Assembly: GCF_900100965.1 (NCBI RefSeq)
Contig: NZ_FMUJ01000001.1
Location: 1,102,272 to 1,166,271 of the forward strand
Length of the DNA stretch: 64,000 nucleotides
Reading direction: 5' to 3'
From: Variovorax sp. EL159
Lineage (GTDB): Bacteria > Pseudomonadota > Gammaproteobacteria > Burkholderiales > Burkholderiaceae_C
The translations under genes and the position numbers were made by a program. Below, in pieces: positions 37,182 to 43,880 of this stretch; position 1 is the stretch's first letter; each line of letters starts with the position of its first letter. A model generated the notes under the pieces. It did no database searches. It was not told the origin of the DNA and saw only the letters and a program-made list of their open reading frames with translations.

Positions 37182-37236
37182 ACTACTTTTCTTCCTTCTG
37201 CCCTTTTCCCATCTCGCGGCCTTCGCCGCCATTGCC

Positions 37237-37833
37237 ATGCCAGACACCAACCAGCCCCAACTGCTACTTCTTCTTCAGCGGGCCGCGTGGCTGCGCAAGC
37301 TCTACTTCACTCGCGCCGCCTTTTCCTTCGCATGGGTCGCGCTCGCCTTCGCCGTCGCCAAGGGGTCGCCCGTGGTCGCGAGCGCGCTGCTGATCGTCTA
37401 TCCCGCGTGGGATGCGCTGGCCAACTGGGTGGACGCCCGGATGACGGGGGGCGCAAAGGCCAACCCAACGCAGGTGCTGAACGTCTGGATGAGCGCGCTG
37501 GTCACCGTTGCCGTGGCCGTTTCGCTGGGGCTCAAGCTGCAGATCATTCTGGTGATCTTCGGGCTGTGGGCGATCGTTGCGGGGCTGCTTCAACTGGCGA
37601 CTGCCATTCGTCGGCGCAAGAGCGACAAAGGGCAGTGGGTGATGATGCTGAGCGGGGCGCAGTCAGCGCTGGCCGGGGGATTCTTTGTGGCCCAGCAGGG
37701 GAGTGCGGCGCCTGTGGTGCAGACGTTTGCTGGGTATGCGGCGGTGGGGGCGGTGTATTTTTTAATTTCGGGGCTTGTGATCTTATTTCGGAAGTCCAAG
37801 GGCAAAGCCGATGGCGGCCTAGTTTCCGACTAA
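37237..37833 (+). CDS. DUF308-like small integral membrane protein
   Basis: A 198-aa protein with about six predicted membrane helices (e.g. FSFAWVALAFAVAKGSPVVAS, VNWVDAR after helix 2, IILVIFGLWAIVAGLLQLA, FAGYAAVGAVYFLISGLVIL), separated by short polar loops. The arrangement and the GL-x-LAT block resemble the HdeD/DUF308 group, whose role in acid resistance is known only for E. coli HdeD. The ATG at 37237 lacks a visible ribosome site. It is the last normal-GC gene before the AT-rich cassette. Confidence 0.75.
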   Translation: MPDTNQPQLLLLLQRAAWLRKLYFTRAAFSFAWVALAFAVAKGSPVVASALLIVYPAWDALANWVDARMTGGAKANPTQVLNVWMSALVTVAVAVSLGLKLQIILVIFGLWAIVAGLLQLATAIRRRKSDKGQWVMMLSGAQSALAGGFFVAQQGSAAPVVQTFAGYAAVGAVYFLISGLVILFRKSKGKADGGLVSD

Positions 37834-37863
37834 GACCGATGCTAAAACCGTCCTTGGGGGCAC

Positions 37864-37885
37864 CGTTGACGTAAAGAGTCGGTGC
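37864..37885. repeat. Possible left boundary repeat of the AT-rich cassette
   Basis: CGTTGA, a 9-base spacer and TCGGTGC occur here just before the cassette becomes AT-rich. The pair CGTTGA and TCGGTGC, 6 bases apart, recurs at 40662-40680 just after its other end. The similarity continues weakly into a GCGC-containing stretch. It could be a remnant of an integration site, but it is imperfect. Confidence 0.3.
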
Positions 37886-37971
37886 ACGAAGCGCAACACA
37901 AGAAATGTCGCAATCTGTGCAGACAGGAGCGCTGTAAAAGTATTGTTCCTGTTGTCGTAAAAAATCAATAA

Positions 37972-39111
37972 TTAGATTGCAGTTCTATATCCTCGGAGAG
38001 CATTAATCATTGCAAACTCAGAAATTTCCTGAGGTACAAAAGTCATGTGGTGATTAGTGTCGACGGCAATCCAAAAAGCGTGTTGCTTAGGCGTCAAGCC
38101 TTGCGTGGCTTTTTCAATTTGAGCATCCCCCCAGCTGTAACTGGGCTCTAAGTAGTAATTGGAGTCGACAATATGTTGGGCAAGCCCATAAAACTGAGAA
38201 AACTTGTCTCCCTCGGACACCGAATGGCCGCGAGCGATGAAAAAATGCTCCGAAATGGTATATCGAATCTTGCCATTCGAATTCTTGTTCGGAATCCCCT
38301 CGTTGCTGTGAGGGCCTCGAATTGCGTAGTCGCCGTAAATAATGGTGTTCCTTCTTCCAAGGGTGGAAGTGGATAACATTTTCCATGCGGCCATTTCCTT
38401 TCGCCGAAATTGACCTTGGCTATTCTGCTGGCGGATAGCCTTATCTACTGTCGGCGGCAAGCTTGAGGCACTGCTGCAAAAAAACTTGAAGCCAAAATCT
38501 TCCAGCGCCGCAACCACAGCGGCAATCGATTCTGTGATTTCTGGAACTCCCTTCGAATAAACATCACCGTAATCTATTAATACGGCGCATGAAGAAGGTT
38601 CCAGTCCAATGTGATCCAAAATGTCATTGACATTTTCTCGTAGCAAGTCGGGCTCTAAGGAGTCTTCAATTGCCGAATAGTCGAGCCGAAGGCAGGTAAG
38701 AGGGAGGCGTGAATAGTCAATGACTCCCACTGCTGCCTTATATCCCTCTTCGCTCCATCTGTCGTACCCAATCACTGGAACAGGGATTACCCCTCGGCCG
38801 TTCAATTGGTTGATCAAGTAAGAATAAATGTGCTCGCCGGTTTCTACAGATGAATCGCCTCTCCAATGATAAGAGTCAACCATTGCCATTCGACCTGCAC
38901 ACACGCTTGCGATGCGTTTCAGCGCCATGTCGATCATCGTTTTTTTGGGCGTAAGTGAGGTGGAAAGGTACTTCGGCCAAAATGACTCGCCGGGCATGCG
39001 CGGAATATCAAAGAGCGGAATGATTTTGCTCCAGGCTTCCGGTTTTAAATTTTCAAGCGCCTCTTTTTCTGCATCAAGAGCTTTAAGAAAAGGGATGTAC
39101 TGGAGTTCCAT
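37972..39111 (-). CDS. Beta-family protein, third gene of the HigBA-ImmA cassette
   Basis: A 379-aa protein opening YIPFLKALDAEKEALENL and IIPLFDIPRMPGESF, the N-terminal pattern of the phage-T4-type Beta protein family. It lacks signal and membrane segments and has no identified catalytic motif. Only one base separates its start from the stop of the HigA-ImmA gene, so it belongs to that operon. Base composition is far more AT-rich than the flanking genome, pointing to recent transfer. Its role is unknown; in the PD-Lambda-2 defence systems that I recall, a Beta-type protein accompanies HigB-like and IrrE-type proteins. Confidence 0.85.
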   Translation of the reverse strand: MELQYIPFLKALDAEKEALENLKPEAWSKIIPLFDIPRMPGESFWPKYLSTSLTPKKTMIDMALKRIASVCAGRMAMVDSYHWRGDSSVETGEHIYSYLINQLNGRGVIPVPVIGYDRWSEEGYKAAVGVIDYSRLPLTCLRLDYSAIEDSLEPDLLRENVNDILDHIGLEPSSCAVLIDYGDVYSKGVPEITESIAAVVAALEDFGFKFFCSSASSLPPTVDKAIRQQNSQGQFRRKEMAAWKMLSTSTLGRRNTIIYGDYAIRGPHSNEGIPNKNSNGKIRYTISEHFFIARGHSVSEGDKFSQFYGLAQHIVDSNYYLEPSYSWGDAQIEKATQGLTPKQHAFWIAVDTNHHMTFVPQEISEFAMINALRGYRTAI

Positions 39112-39112
39112 T

Positions 39113-40327
39113 TCAAGCCTCGCAATGGTTAGCGTTTTTCAAAATAATCTTTACTTCGTCTTGGCCGAGTAGATCGGAAAAGGCGGCGTAATTTCCTGAC
39201 TCTCGTCGAATTCTTCCGGCAATGATGGCTGGGTGAATTTTCAACTCTCGAGCAAGCTCATTTATGTTTTGGCGGTTCGGGGAAATGAATGCATTGCTTC
39301 GTCGCCACAATGTTCGAGGAATGAATGCCTCTCGCGCCAACCTATTGGCCTCCGCCTCTCGCTTGTCCTCCGAATTGGAGTCCAAATCATCCATAAAAGC
39401 TTCATCCTTGCCCACATGTTTCCAGATATGCGCTAATTCATGCAGCAAGGTGAACCAAAAGTTATCTATTCGATCGTACCGAAGAGTTAATGCAATAATT
39501 GGGGTTCCATCGACGTCCATTAGGGCAGCGCCATCAAGGTGTGTTCCCTTTAAGTGCTCTTCCAAAACAACGGCAATGCCGCATTTTTCCAAATATTCGA
39601 CAGCTAGCATTGGACCTTGGTCAAACCAGCTTAATTGCGCAACTTCTTTTAAAAAACTAGAAGACAATGCTTCTTTGTTGAAAAGTCCGAGTGACGATTT
39701 TTTCCTTCTGGCGAGTAAAACTGCCCGTGCAAGCCACGCATAAAGTGCGTACTTCGTTGTAGGAGTTGTCGCATCTCCTGAAACACGGCGCCTGAATGAA
39801 GCAACCCCAAAATTTAATCCTGCTTCTTCGATGAAATCCTTGACTGCCTTCTCGATATTTTCTGCGCCTTTATTTAGTACGCCACTAACCCATCCTCTTT
39901 GCGTAATTTCTTTTATCGGAAATTTGTCCCATTGAATTTCACTCTCTGATTTCTCAATTCCCTGGGAGTGGACGCCAACTAAGGTTTCTGTGGAAATTCC
40001 AAGTCCAAGCGATAATTCTCGAATCATTTGGACTGTTAAGGCTCTTTTTCGCCCTAAGATTTCTGAAACTCGACTTCTTGTGCCTAAATATGGAATCAAA
40101 TCTGTCTGCCTGAGTCCTTTTTCTTTCATGCGAAACAAAATCGCATCGATGGCATCTGGCAGTTCAATCGGGTATTTATTTCTCTCGTAGGATTCAATTA
40201 AAACGCTAAGCAATTCAAGCCGGTCACTTTCAGGGGTGCCAAGAGCTGGAGCTAAAGCCATTAATACATGTACCTCATCCATGTATCGATGGTATTGCTC
40301 TTCTGTGCGAATAACCCTAGCTTCCAT
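39113..40327 (-). CDS. HigA-type HTH protein fused to ImmA/IrrE metallopeptidase
   Basis: A 404-aa fusion. Residues about 1-60 resemble the helical N-terminus of HigA antitoxins, 72-115 an XRE HTH (RQTDLIPYLGTRSRVSEILGRKRALT), and about 235-335 a zinc peptidase with HELAH at 296-300 and a likely third ligand in EAEANRLA near 325. ImmA/IrrE peptidases cleave repressors, while HigA antitoxins repress their own promoter; here both activities sit in one chain. It overlaps the toxin-like gene upstream by 11 bases. I infer that it is both the autoregulator and the antitoxin. Confidence 0.9.
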   Translation of the reverse strand: MEARVIRTEEQYHRYMDEVHVLMALAPALGTPESDRLELLSVLIESYERNKYPIELPDAIDAILFRMKEKGLRQTDLIPYLGTRSRVSEILGRKRALTVQMIRELSLGLGISTETLVGVHSQGIEKSESEIQWDKFPIKEITQRGWVSGVLNKGAENIEKAVKDFIEEAGLNFGVASFRRRVSGDATTPTTKYALYAWLARAVLLARRKKSSLGLFNKEALSSSFLKEVAQLSWFDQGPMLAVEYLEKCGIAVVLEEHLKGTHLDGAALMDVDGTPIIALTLRYDRIDNFWFTLLHELAHIWKHVGKDEAFMDDLDSNSEDKREAEANRLAREAFIPRTLWRRSNAFISPNRQNINELARELKIHPAIIAGRIRRESGNYAAFSDLLGQDEVKIILKNANHCEA

Positions 40328-40583
40328 TTTTAAGAATCTCTCTTAGGTCATTTACGAGCACAATTCCTTGTGGAAATGCAACTATTAAGCTCAATTCCAA
40401 CTGCTGATCTTCAACCATAAATAAAAAGTTTCCAGTTTGCGAAACTTTGGCCTTGGGGAACTGAAGAAAAACGTCATCAGGCCCCTTCCATTGAGCAACC
40501 AGAACCTCTGCGGTCCACTTCGTCAGCCAAGCCAACGCCTCGGGCGAGGGGTGTTTCAGCTTGTCGCGTCCGATTAGTCTCAT
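40317..40583 (-). CDS. higB: HigB-like toxin (RelE-superfamily ribonuclease)
   Basis: An 88-aa protein: MRLIGRDKLK at the start, WLTKWTAEVLVAQWKGPDDV, then the beta sheet FLFMVEDQQLELSLIVAFPQGIVLVND resembles HigB mRNA interferases, where the toxin cleaves ribosome-bound mRNA. The C-terminus is shorter than in E. coli HigB and lacks the usual THxxYD ending, so catalytic activity may be altered. Toxin-first order with the antitoxin-like gene overlapping by 11 bases is typical of higBA operons. Promoter and operator lie directly upstream. Confidence 0.82.
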   Translation of the reverse strand: MRLIGRDKLKHPSPEALAWLTKWTAEVLVAQWKGPDDVFLQFPKAKVSQTGNFLFMVEDQQLELSLIVAFPQGIVLVNDLREILKNGS

Positions 40584-40586
40584 TGC

Positions 40587-40605
40587 TGTTCCATTTCTGG
40601 GAACA
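40587..40605 (-). promoter_or_regulatory. Operator overlapping the higB ribosome binding site
   Basis: TGTTCC (40587-40592) and GGAACA (40600-40605) form a perfect 6-base inverted repeat with a 7-base spacer. On the coding (minus) strand the promoter-distal arm is GGAACA, 3 bases before ATG, covering the only SD-like sequence. A further GGGAACA lies at 40640-40646. This is where a HigA-type repressor would be expected to bind. Confidence 0.55.
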
Positions 40606-40607
40606 CT

Positions 40608-40636
40608 TTAGCACGGGTTTCTATGGTTGATACCAA
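40608..40636 (-). promoter_or_regulatory. Predicted promoter of the HigB/HigA-ImmA/Beta operon
   Basis: Reading the minus strand, TTGGTA (plus-strand 40631-40636) and TGCTAA (40608-40613) are separated by 17 bases, a good sigma-70 spacing. The operator lies immediately downstream, between the -10 box and the first start codon, consistent with repression of initiation. Confidence 0.4.
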
Positions 40637-40661
40637 GATGGGAACAAAATTTTTTGGTCCA

Positions 40662-40680
40662 CGTTGATGGCTATCGGTGC
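40662..40680. repeat. Possible right boundary repeat of the AT-rich cassette
   Basis: CGTTGA, a 6-base spacer and TCGGTGC occur here right where composition returns to high GC, mirroring the two motifs at 37864-37885 (spacer 9). The match is imperfect and could be chance. It is listed because both copies sit exactly outside the cassette. Confidence 0.3.
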
Positions 40681-40767
40681 TTTGCGCGCGCGGGTTGGGC
40701 GGACTGAGTCGGGGACAGCGGGGCAATGATCGCCATCGCCGCAAAGCTAACCTTCTCGATAGAGCCC

Positions 40768-40790
40768 GAGGGGCGACGCAAGCTACTTTT
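40768..40790. repeat. Copy of the GAGGGGCGA...CTACTTTT element
   Basis: GAGGGGCGA and CTACTTTT occur here separated by CGCAAG. At 37174-37190 the same two words are directly joined. This indicates a short dispersed intergenic element or two degenerate regulatory sequences; the two copies lie on opposite sides of the AT-rich cassette. Confidence 0.35.
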
Positions 40791-40955
40791 GTGCTTTTGA
40801 TGAGTTCGCATCCGCGGGCTCTTCTCGAGCTAGTAGCCGCAAAGTACGCTCCAGTCGCATCGCTGCTACAGCGGCTAGGGCACTCGGCGTGATGACGGGT
40901 TGTCGTGCACGCCTTGGCGCCTGCGCTGATGCTCAACAGTATGAGCGTGCGCGGA

Positions 40956-41228
40956 TCAAGCCTGTACGCCTCGCTCGATTTCGCACTGCTGGAACAACTC
41001 CCCCGCCTCATCCACCAGATCCGCCACGAGCCAGAACACGTTATCCAGATGCGTCGGCCCCGCGCCGTGTTGCCAATCGATGCCGCCGCCATAGCAGCAC
41101 CACGTCAGCGACTTCAACTGCGCCAGCTTGTTCTCAAGAAGGTCTGCCGCGCTGGGCCCGTCCGTGTTGTCGGTCGAGTTGCCGCGGGATGCCGGCGTGC
41201 GACGCCCAGCCATAATTCGTTTAGCCAT
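40956..41228 (-). CDS. Hypothetical small protein
   Basis: A 90-aa protein with the protein-like composition NKLAQLKSLTWCCYGGGIDWQ and FWLVADLVDEAGELFQQ, an amphipathic helix rich in acidic residues. Two consecutive cysteines sit in the middle. It resembles short conserved accessory-region proteins, but I recognise no domain. ATG 41228 is the best start. It lies in an isolated position in accessory DNA right of the defence-like cassette. Confidence 0.55.
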   Translation of the reverse strand: MAKRIMAGRRTPASRGNSTDNTDGPSAADLLENKLAQLKSLTWCCYGGGIDWQHGAGPTHLDNVFWLVADLVDEAGELFQQCEIERGVQA

Positions 41229-41690
41229 TTGTTGTGCTCGCTTTCAAAGTTATGCACGTCATGTGGTTAGACGGCTGGGGTGCTGACACATCCCGGCCGT
41301 CGCCTTTTGTGCCCCGCGTTTTCCATCGAATGCACATGGCACCGATAGCCGCCGCGGGGCGAAGCGGTTCATCCGTCAAAGCGTGTTGTGTGTATTGCCT
41401 TCCTTGCCTACTACAGTGGGTCGTCGAGCGACAGGGGCATTTACTTTAGAGAAGGGCGGCGCGGGCGGGGAAACTGAATGCGCTAGTAAGTCTCGGATCG
41501 CGCGGGTTTCCACTTCGCCAGTGCAAGCGGCTTGGCAGACGGCGCAATCCCGCGCATCAACAAAGGCGGCGCGAGCAGACCACACCGCGCAGCCGGTTCC
41601 GCGCGATGCGGCGTCCGGCCCGATCCCCAGTGCCACGCATAAAATGCGACGGTCGGTTGCGATTTCTCTCTGAGGCGCTGGAGGCTTCCA
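41229..41690. other. Non-coding stretch with a diverged repeat
   Basis: About 460 bases without a supported gene. From about 41505 to 41650 the sequence is similar to 43745-43880, a region covering the 3' end of the serine hydrolase gene and the DNA beyond it. Otherwise I see no ORF, RNA or terminator. Confidence 0.5.
41505..41650. repeat. Degenerate repeat related to the serine hydrolase 3' end
   Basis: Words shared with 43745-43880 in the same order are TGCAAGCGGC, GGCGCAATCCC-CGCATCAAC, GGCGGCGCGAGCA and GCGCGATGC. Reading the minus strand, ALGIGPDAASRG here parallels ALGIGARASR at the end of the serine hydrolase. This looks like a fragment left by duplication, with no intact gene. Confidence 0.5.
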
Positions 41691-42038
41691 ATGACCACGA
41701 TTGCCGAGAACACAGGGTTCGTCACGCTCATCAACGTATTCACGGTTGAGCCATCGAATCAACAGGCATTGCTCGACATACTCGCCCGCGCCACCGACGC
41801 ATCCGTTCGAGACATGCCGGGGTTCATCTCGGCGTCGCTTCATCGAAGCGTCGACGGAACCAAGGTCACGATGTACGGGCAGTGGAAGAGCGTGGAACAC
41901 TACCAGCGCTACCAATCGATGCGTGCAGACCCAGCCACATCGCCCTATGTGGCAGAGGTGCTGGCCATCGCCAGGTTCGAGCCCGGGATGTATGAAGTGG
42001 CCAAGGTCTTCGATGGGCCATCGGAGCCTGCGCGCTGA
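41691..42038 (+). CDS. Antibiotic biosynthesis monooxygenase (ABM) domain protein
   Basis: A 115-aa single-domain protein of the dimeric alpha+beta barrel fold: [23 protein letters not shown] opens strand 1 and helix 1, [33 protein letters not shown] is the centre, with the conserved W in the YxxW position. Members include quinol monooxygenases and stress proteins such as YgiN; the substrate is unknown. GGAGG lies 6 bases before ATG 41691. Next to it is a DUF2867 gene on the same strand. Confidence 0.92.
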   Translation: MTTIAENTGFVTLINVFTVEPSNQQALLDILARATDASVRDMPGFISASLHRSVDGTKVTMYGQWKSVEHYQRYQSMRADPATSPYVAEVLAIARFEPGMYEVAKVFDGPSEPAR

Positions 42039-42126
42039 TGCCTCTGTTTCTTCCAGCGAGGGGAAGGTGCAGCATCTGGCTTCGCCCACCCCTCATGTCA
42101 TCCGTCAAGCACTCGGAGTGCCATTC

Positions 42127-42672
42127 ATGCCAAGCGAACTCATGTCAGTAACGCCGGTTGCTCTTCCCACGCAGTCTGCCGTCGTCGCCATTTATAAATC
42201 GGTGAATCTCGCAGACGCGTTTGCGGTTCAGCTGCCCCCTGGCACCTCGAGCGATCCGGATGTTCTGTGGCGATTCCTCATTGCGCAGCAGCCATCCTGG
42301 ATCGGATGGCTCACCAACATCCGGGATGCGGTCGTTGCGGGCTTTGGCCTGAAGACCGCTAAGCACCTTGCGACCCTCTCCAGCGAGGCCAGCGTCGACC
42401 GCATCGGCATCTTCAAGGTCTACGGCAAGAGCGAGAACGAGATCGTCTTGGGCGAGGACGACAAGCACCTCGATTTCAGGCTGTCGGTACTTCACACACC
42501 CGACTCGTCTTCAGCGCGCGGCGGCCAGCTGACTGTTTCGACCGTTGTCCACTGCCACAACCTGCTGGGCCGCACCTATCTGTCGGTCATCGCGCCTTTT
42601 CATCGCCTGGTTGTGACGGCCAGTCTTCGTCGCGCCGCGCATATCGGTTGGCCCAAGGCAGCCGCAAGATAG
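42127..42672 (+). CDS. DUF2867 domain protein
   Basis: A 181-aa protein with the C-terminal pattern [33 protein letters not shown], as in DUF2867, a family of uncertain function within the polyketide-cyclase-like barrel group. The centre has [25 protein letters not shown] 42127 is preceded by CGGAG at about 10 bases; ATG 42142 is an alternative. It follows the ABM gene by 88 bases. Confidence 0.75.
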   Translation: MPSELMSVTPVALPTQSAVVAIYKSVNLADAFAVQLPPGTSSDPDVLWRFLIAQQPSWIGWLTNIRDAVVAGFGLKTAKHLATLSSEASVDRIGIFKVYGKSENEIVLGEDDKHLDFRLSVLHTPDSSSARGGQLTVSTVVHCHNLLGRTYLSVIAPFHRLVVTASLRRAAHIGWPKAAAR

Positions 42673-42775
42673 GGGCGAGCTGTCCGCTCCGCAGAGGCCT
42701 GGGGTTGGTCTGTGGCGCGGAACCTGAAGCGGTCCTCTGGAGCTCGGGGATCAGATATTCGGAATGGCTGTCGGC

Positions 42776-43123
42776 CTACAGCTTGCAACCCGAACGCACC
42801 CATTCATCAAGGTCCTCGGCCACTTCGACAAAGTCGGCGCGGGACATGCTGCCGTGGCCCACCAGGTACACGGGCGTCGGCCACTTGTCTGGAGCCACGA
42901 CGACAGCGCTGCCGCCGCTGTCATCGCCAATCGTCAGCCAGCCCGGACAGTACGCTCTGGTTTCGTAGGTCTCGTTGCGTTCAAGAAGTTCGTCAGGCGC
43001 GTAGAACCGCACGAGGTCGCCAATGAAGGCGCCATCCGTTCTGGACAACATTGCGCGCAAGGGAGGTGCGATGGTGCACCCGCTCCATTGCGCTACTGCG
43101 TGGAATATGTCTTCGGGCGTCAT
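42776..43123 (-). CDS. SUKH (SMI1/KNR4)-family protein
   Basis: A 115-aa SUKH-fold protein. MLSRTDGAFIGDLVRFYAPDELLERN is the front half and WLTIGDDSGGSAVVVAP carries the conserved GD-x-G motif of the family. Many bacterial members are immunity proteins against polymorphic nuclease toxins, although no toxin gene is adjacent. It lies alone in the accessory segment between DUF2867 and a GNAT gene, suggesting an orphan immunity gene retained or moved without its toxin. Confidence 0.85.
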   Translation of the reverse strand: MTPEDIFHAVAQWSGCTIAPPLRAMLSRTDGAFIGDLVRFYAPDELLERNETYETRAYCPGWLTIGDDSGGSAVVVAPDKWPTPVYLVGHGSMSRADFVEVAEDLDEWVRSGCKL

Positions 43124-43169
43124 GAGCTGCGTGCTTGTTCGGAGGGACGGATGCTGGCCGGGTCCGGTC

Positions 43170-43634
43170 CTATCTATCTCCGGACTTGTTGGCGGGCGCC
43201 TTCATCGCAAAGGCCTGCTTGTCGCTCCGGTTGAAACCGACCGACTCATAGAACTGGAAGGTCGCCTCATCCTTCCTGCCGGTCATCAGCATGACCTTGT
43301 AGCAGCCCTGCGACCAAGCGAAAGACAGAGCTTCGGCAAGCACGGCCTTGCCGTATCCCCGCTTGCGATGGTCGGCGTGGGTCACGACGTTCTCGACCAC
43401 GGCATATGGCTTGCAGCCACGCGTGAGATTCGGAATGACGGTGACGGTGCAGCTCGAGACGAGTTGTTCAGCCGCGTAAGCCCCGAAGTACCTGTAGCGC
43501 GGGTTGCCCATCAGCTCCTGCCATACAGACTCGACAGTGGCGGTGTCGGGCAATGGATCATCAGTGTCGTGAAGATGCTGGTACAGGGCCAGCAGGCTCT
43601 TGAGTTCCGAAGGGGCGATTTGTCGAACGTCCAT
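43170..43634 (-). CDS. GNAT-family N-acetyltransferase
   Basis: A 154-aa GNAT protein. The acetyl-CoA-binding loop is HADHRKRGYGKAVLAEAL (residues about 90-105, with R-x-x-G-x-G/A), preceded by the strand ENVVT and followed by MTGRKDEATFQFYESVGF as motif B. I selected ATG 43634 (MDVRQIAPSE), because AAGGGA lies 6-7 bases upstream; the ATG two codons before is too close to that site. Substrate unknown. It shares direction with the SUKH gene. Confidence 0.9.
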   Translation of the reverse strand: MDVRQIAPSELKSLLALYQHLHDTDDPLPDTATVESVWQELMGNPRYRYFGAYAAEQLVSSCTVTVIPNLTRGCKPYAVVENVVTHADHRKRGYGKAVLAEALSFAWSQGCYKVMLMTGRKDEATFQFYESVGFNRSDKQAFAMKAPANKSGDR

Positions 43635-43744
43635 GCACATCCCTTGAATTGCCCGCCGGTGATGAAGGGCTGGTCAAGGCCGCATTCTGCCTTCCGTCTC
43701 CATCGAATGCGGATGGCATTGGTGGACGCGGCTCCTCCATCGAA

Positions 43745-43880
43745 GGCTCCCGCCTCGCCATTGCAAGCGGCCTGACAGCGAGATGGCGCAATCCCACGCA
43801 TCAACGGCGGCGCGAGCACATCGCAAGCGAGTTCAGCGCGATGCCCTCGCCCCGATTCCCAGCGCTCGCCACATCGCGCG
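43745..43880. repeat. Second copy of the 41505 repeat, spanning a gene end
   Basis: This copy runs across the stop codon of the serine hydrolase gene at 43833 into the adjacent spacer. It is the probable parent of the degenerate copy at 41505-41650, because here the sequence is part of an intact gene. Confidence 0.45.

Larger units (their letters stand above)
40606..40955. other. Non-coding stretch right of the AT-rich cassette
   Basis: About 350 bases after the cassette promoter. No ORF is protein-like. It contains the promoter, the second GGGAACA half-site, the possible boundary repeat and, at 40768-40790, the shared GAGGGGCGA...CTACTTTT element. Nothing else was recognised. Confidence 0.5.

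Noticed and set aside
40580..41092. A 170-residue minus-strand ORF next to the defence-like cassette
   Set aside because: Low-complexity Arg/Ser composition; it overlaps the operator and the start of the higB-like gene and resembles no protein family.
41505..41577. Integron attC site near the small accessory genes
   Set aside because: The repeats lack the RYYYAAC/GTTRRRY core pair expected of attC, and the small genes face both directions.
41376..42089. A 237-residue minus-strand ORF opposite the ABM gene
   Set aside because: It is antisense to a well-supported ABM gene and consists partly of the repeat related to the serine hydrolase end.
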